Assembly (NCBI GenBank): GCA_016649475.1
Contig: JAENXP010000199.1
Coordinates: 1-5,645, forward strand
From: Burkholderiales bacterium
GTDB taxonomy: Bacteria; Pseudomonadota; Gammaproteobacteria; Burkholderiales; SG8-39
Direction: 5' to 3'
DNA length: 5,645 bases
In this document: positions 5,495 to 5,645 of the stretch, one piece after another
How positions within the stretch are numbered: position 1 is the first letter of the stretch
Layout: each line of letters starts with the position of its first letter
The notes under the pieces: model-generated
Told to the model about the DNA's origin: nothing
The model's database searches: none
The model's input: the letters and a program-made list of their open reading frames with translations, nothing else
Program-made: the position numbers and the translations under genes

Positions 5495-5645
5495 TCACCG
5501 CGCCGTCCCTCCCCCCGGTTCCTCCCCCGGCCAGTCGACAATAAAATCTTCCAGGTCTTCGACGAGCACGTCGTTCTCGCTGACCGTGCGGCCGCGCGTC
5601 GACATGCCGGCCTGGTGCACCGTTTCGCGGTCGCCGGAAACGAGA
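5495..5645 (-). CDS. C-terminal end of an unidentified protein, cut by the window edge
   Basis: On the minus strand an open frame enters from the right edge and ends at a TGA (5497-5495), giving 49 residues. The peptide includes [17 protein letters not shown] and ends in a Gly-rich EPGGGTAR. The acidic, well-formed sequence and GC-rich third positions support real coding. I do not recognise the family. The gene converges on the small partner gene with one base between the two stop codons, so the two transcripts must overlap or share a bidirectional end; no hairpin terminator is visible between them. Confidence 0.5.
   Translation of the reverse strand, partial: LVSGDRETVHQAGMSTRGRTVSENDVLVEDLEDFIVDWPGEEPGGGTAR

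Overview
The window looks like chromosomal or accessory-island DNA from an alphaproteobacterium of the order Hyphomicrobiales (Rhizobiales). It is GC-rich, with a rhizobial-type periplasmic SH3 protein, a DUF4136-like lipoprotein, an intergenic palindrome built on the AACCGGTTTTCGG core that is dispersed in many rhizobial genomes, and an IS3-family transposase start of a type common in that group. No genus can be named from the sequence alone.

Layout. Positions 1-98 are the end of an IS3-family insertion sequence: the first ten codons of its orfA on the minus strand, with ribosome binding site and leader. Positions 99-457 are AT-richer non-coding DNA with small palindromes and a short direct repeat. 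At 458-1033 lies a secreted SH3-domain protein with a very basic C-terminal tail made of two near-identical 25-residue repeats. A palindromic dispersed repeat follows at about 1038-1085. At 1245-1925 is an outer-membrane-type lipoprotein. At 1960-5168 is a large fused restriction-modification gene: PD-(D/E)XK nuclease, N6-adenine methyltransferase, and a type-ISP-like specificity domain. It is split by a one-base frameshift near 3050. A 111-residue small gene (5158-5493) overlaps its end by 11 bases. A minus-strand gene of unknown function enters from the right edge and converges on it (5495-5645).

How the parts fit. The SH3 protein and the lipoprotein look like ordinary envelope genes. The restriction-modification gene and its small partner form a two-gene, translationally coupled defence cassette placed 34 bases after the lipoprotein, close to an insertion sequence. 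Repairing the frameshift gives a continuous protein of about 1069 residues with all expected motifs, so the copy is either recently inactivated or carries a sequencing error. The most unusual points are the break between nuclease and methyltransferase, an AT-rich patch inside the specificity domain that suggests a swapped module, and two sliding-clamp-binding-like motifs at the N-terminus of the small partner.
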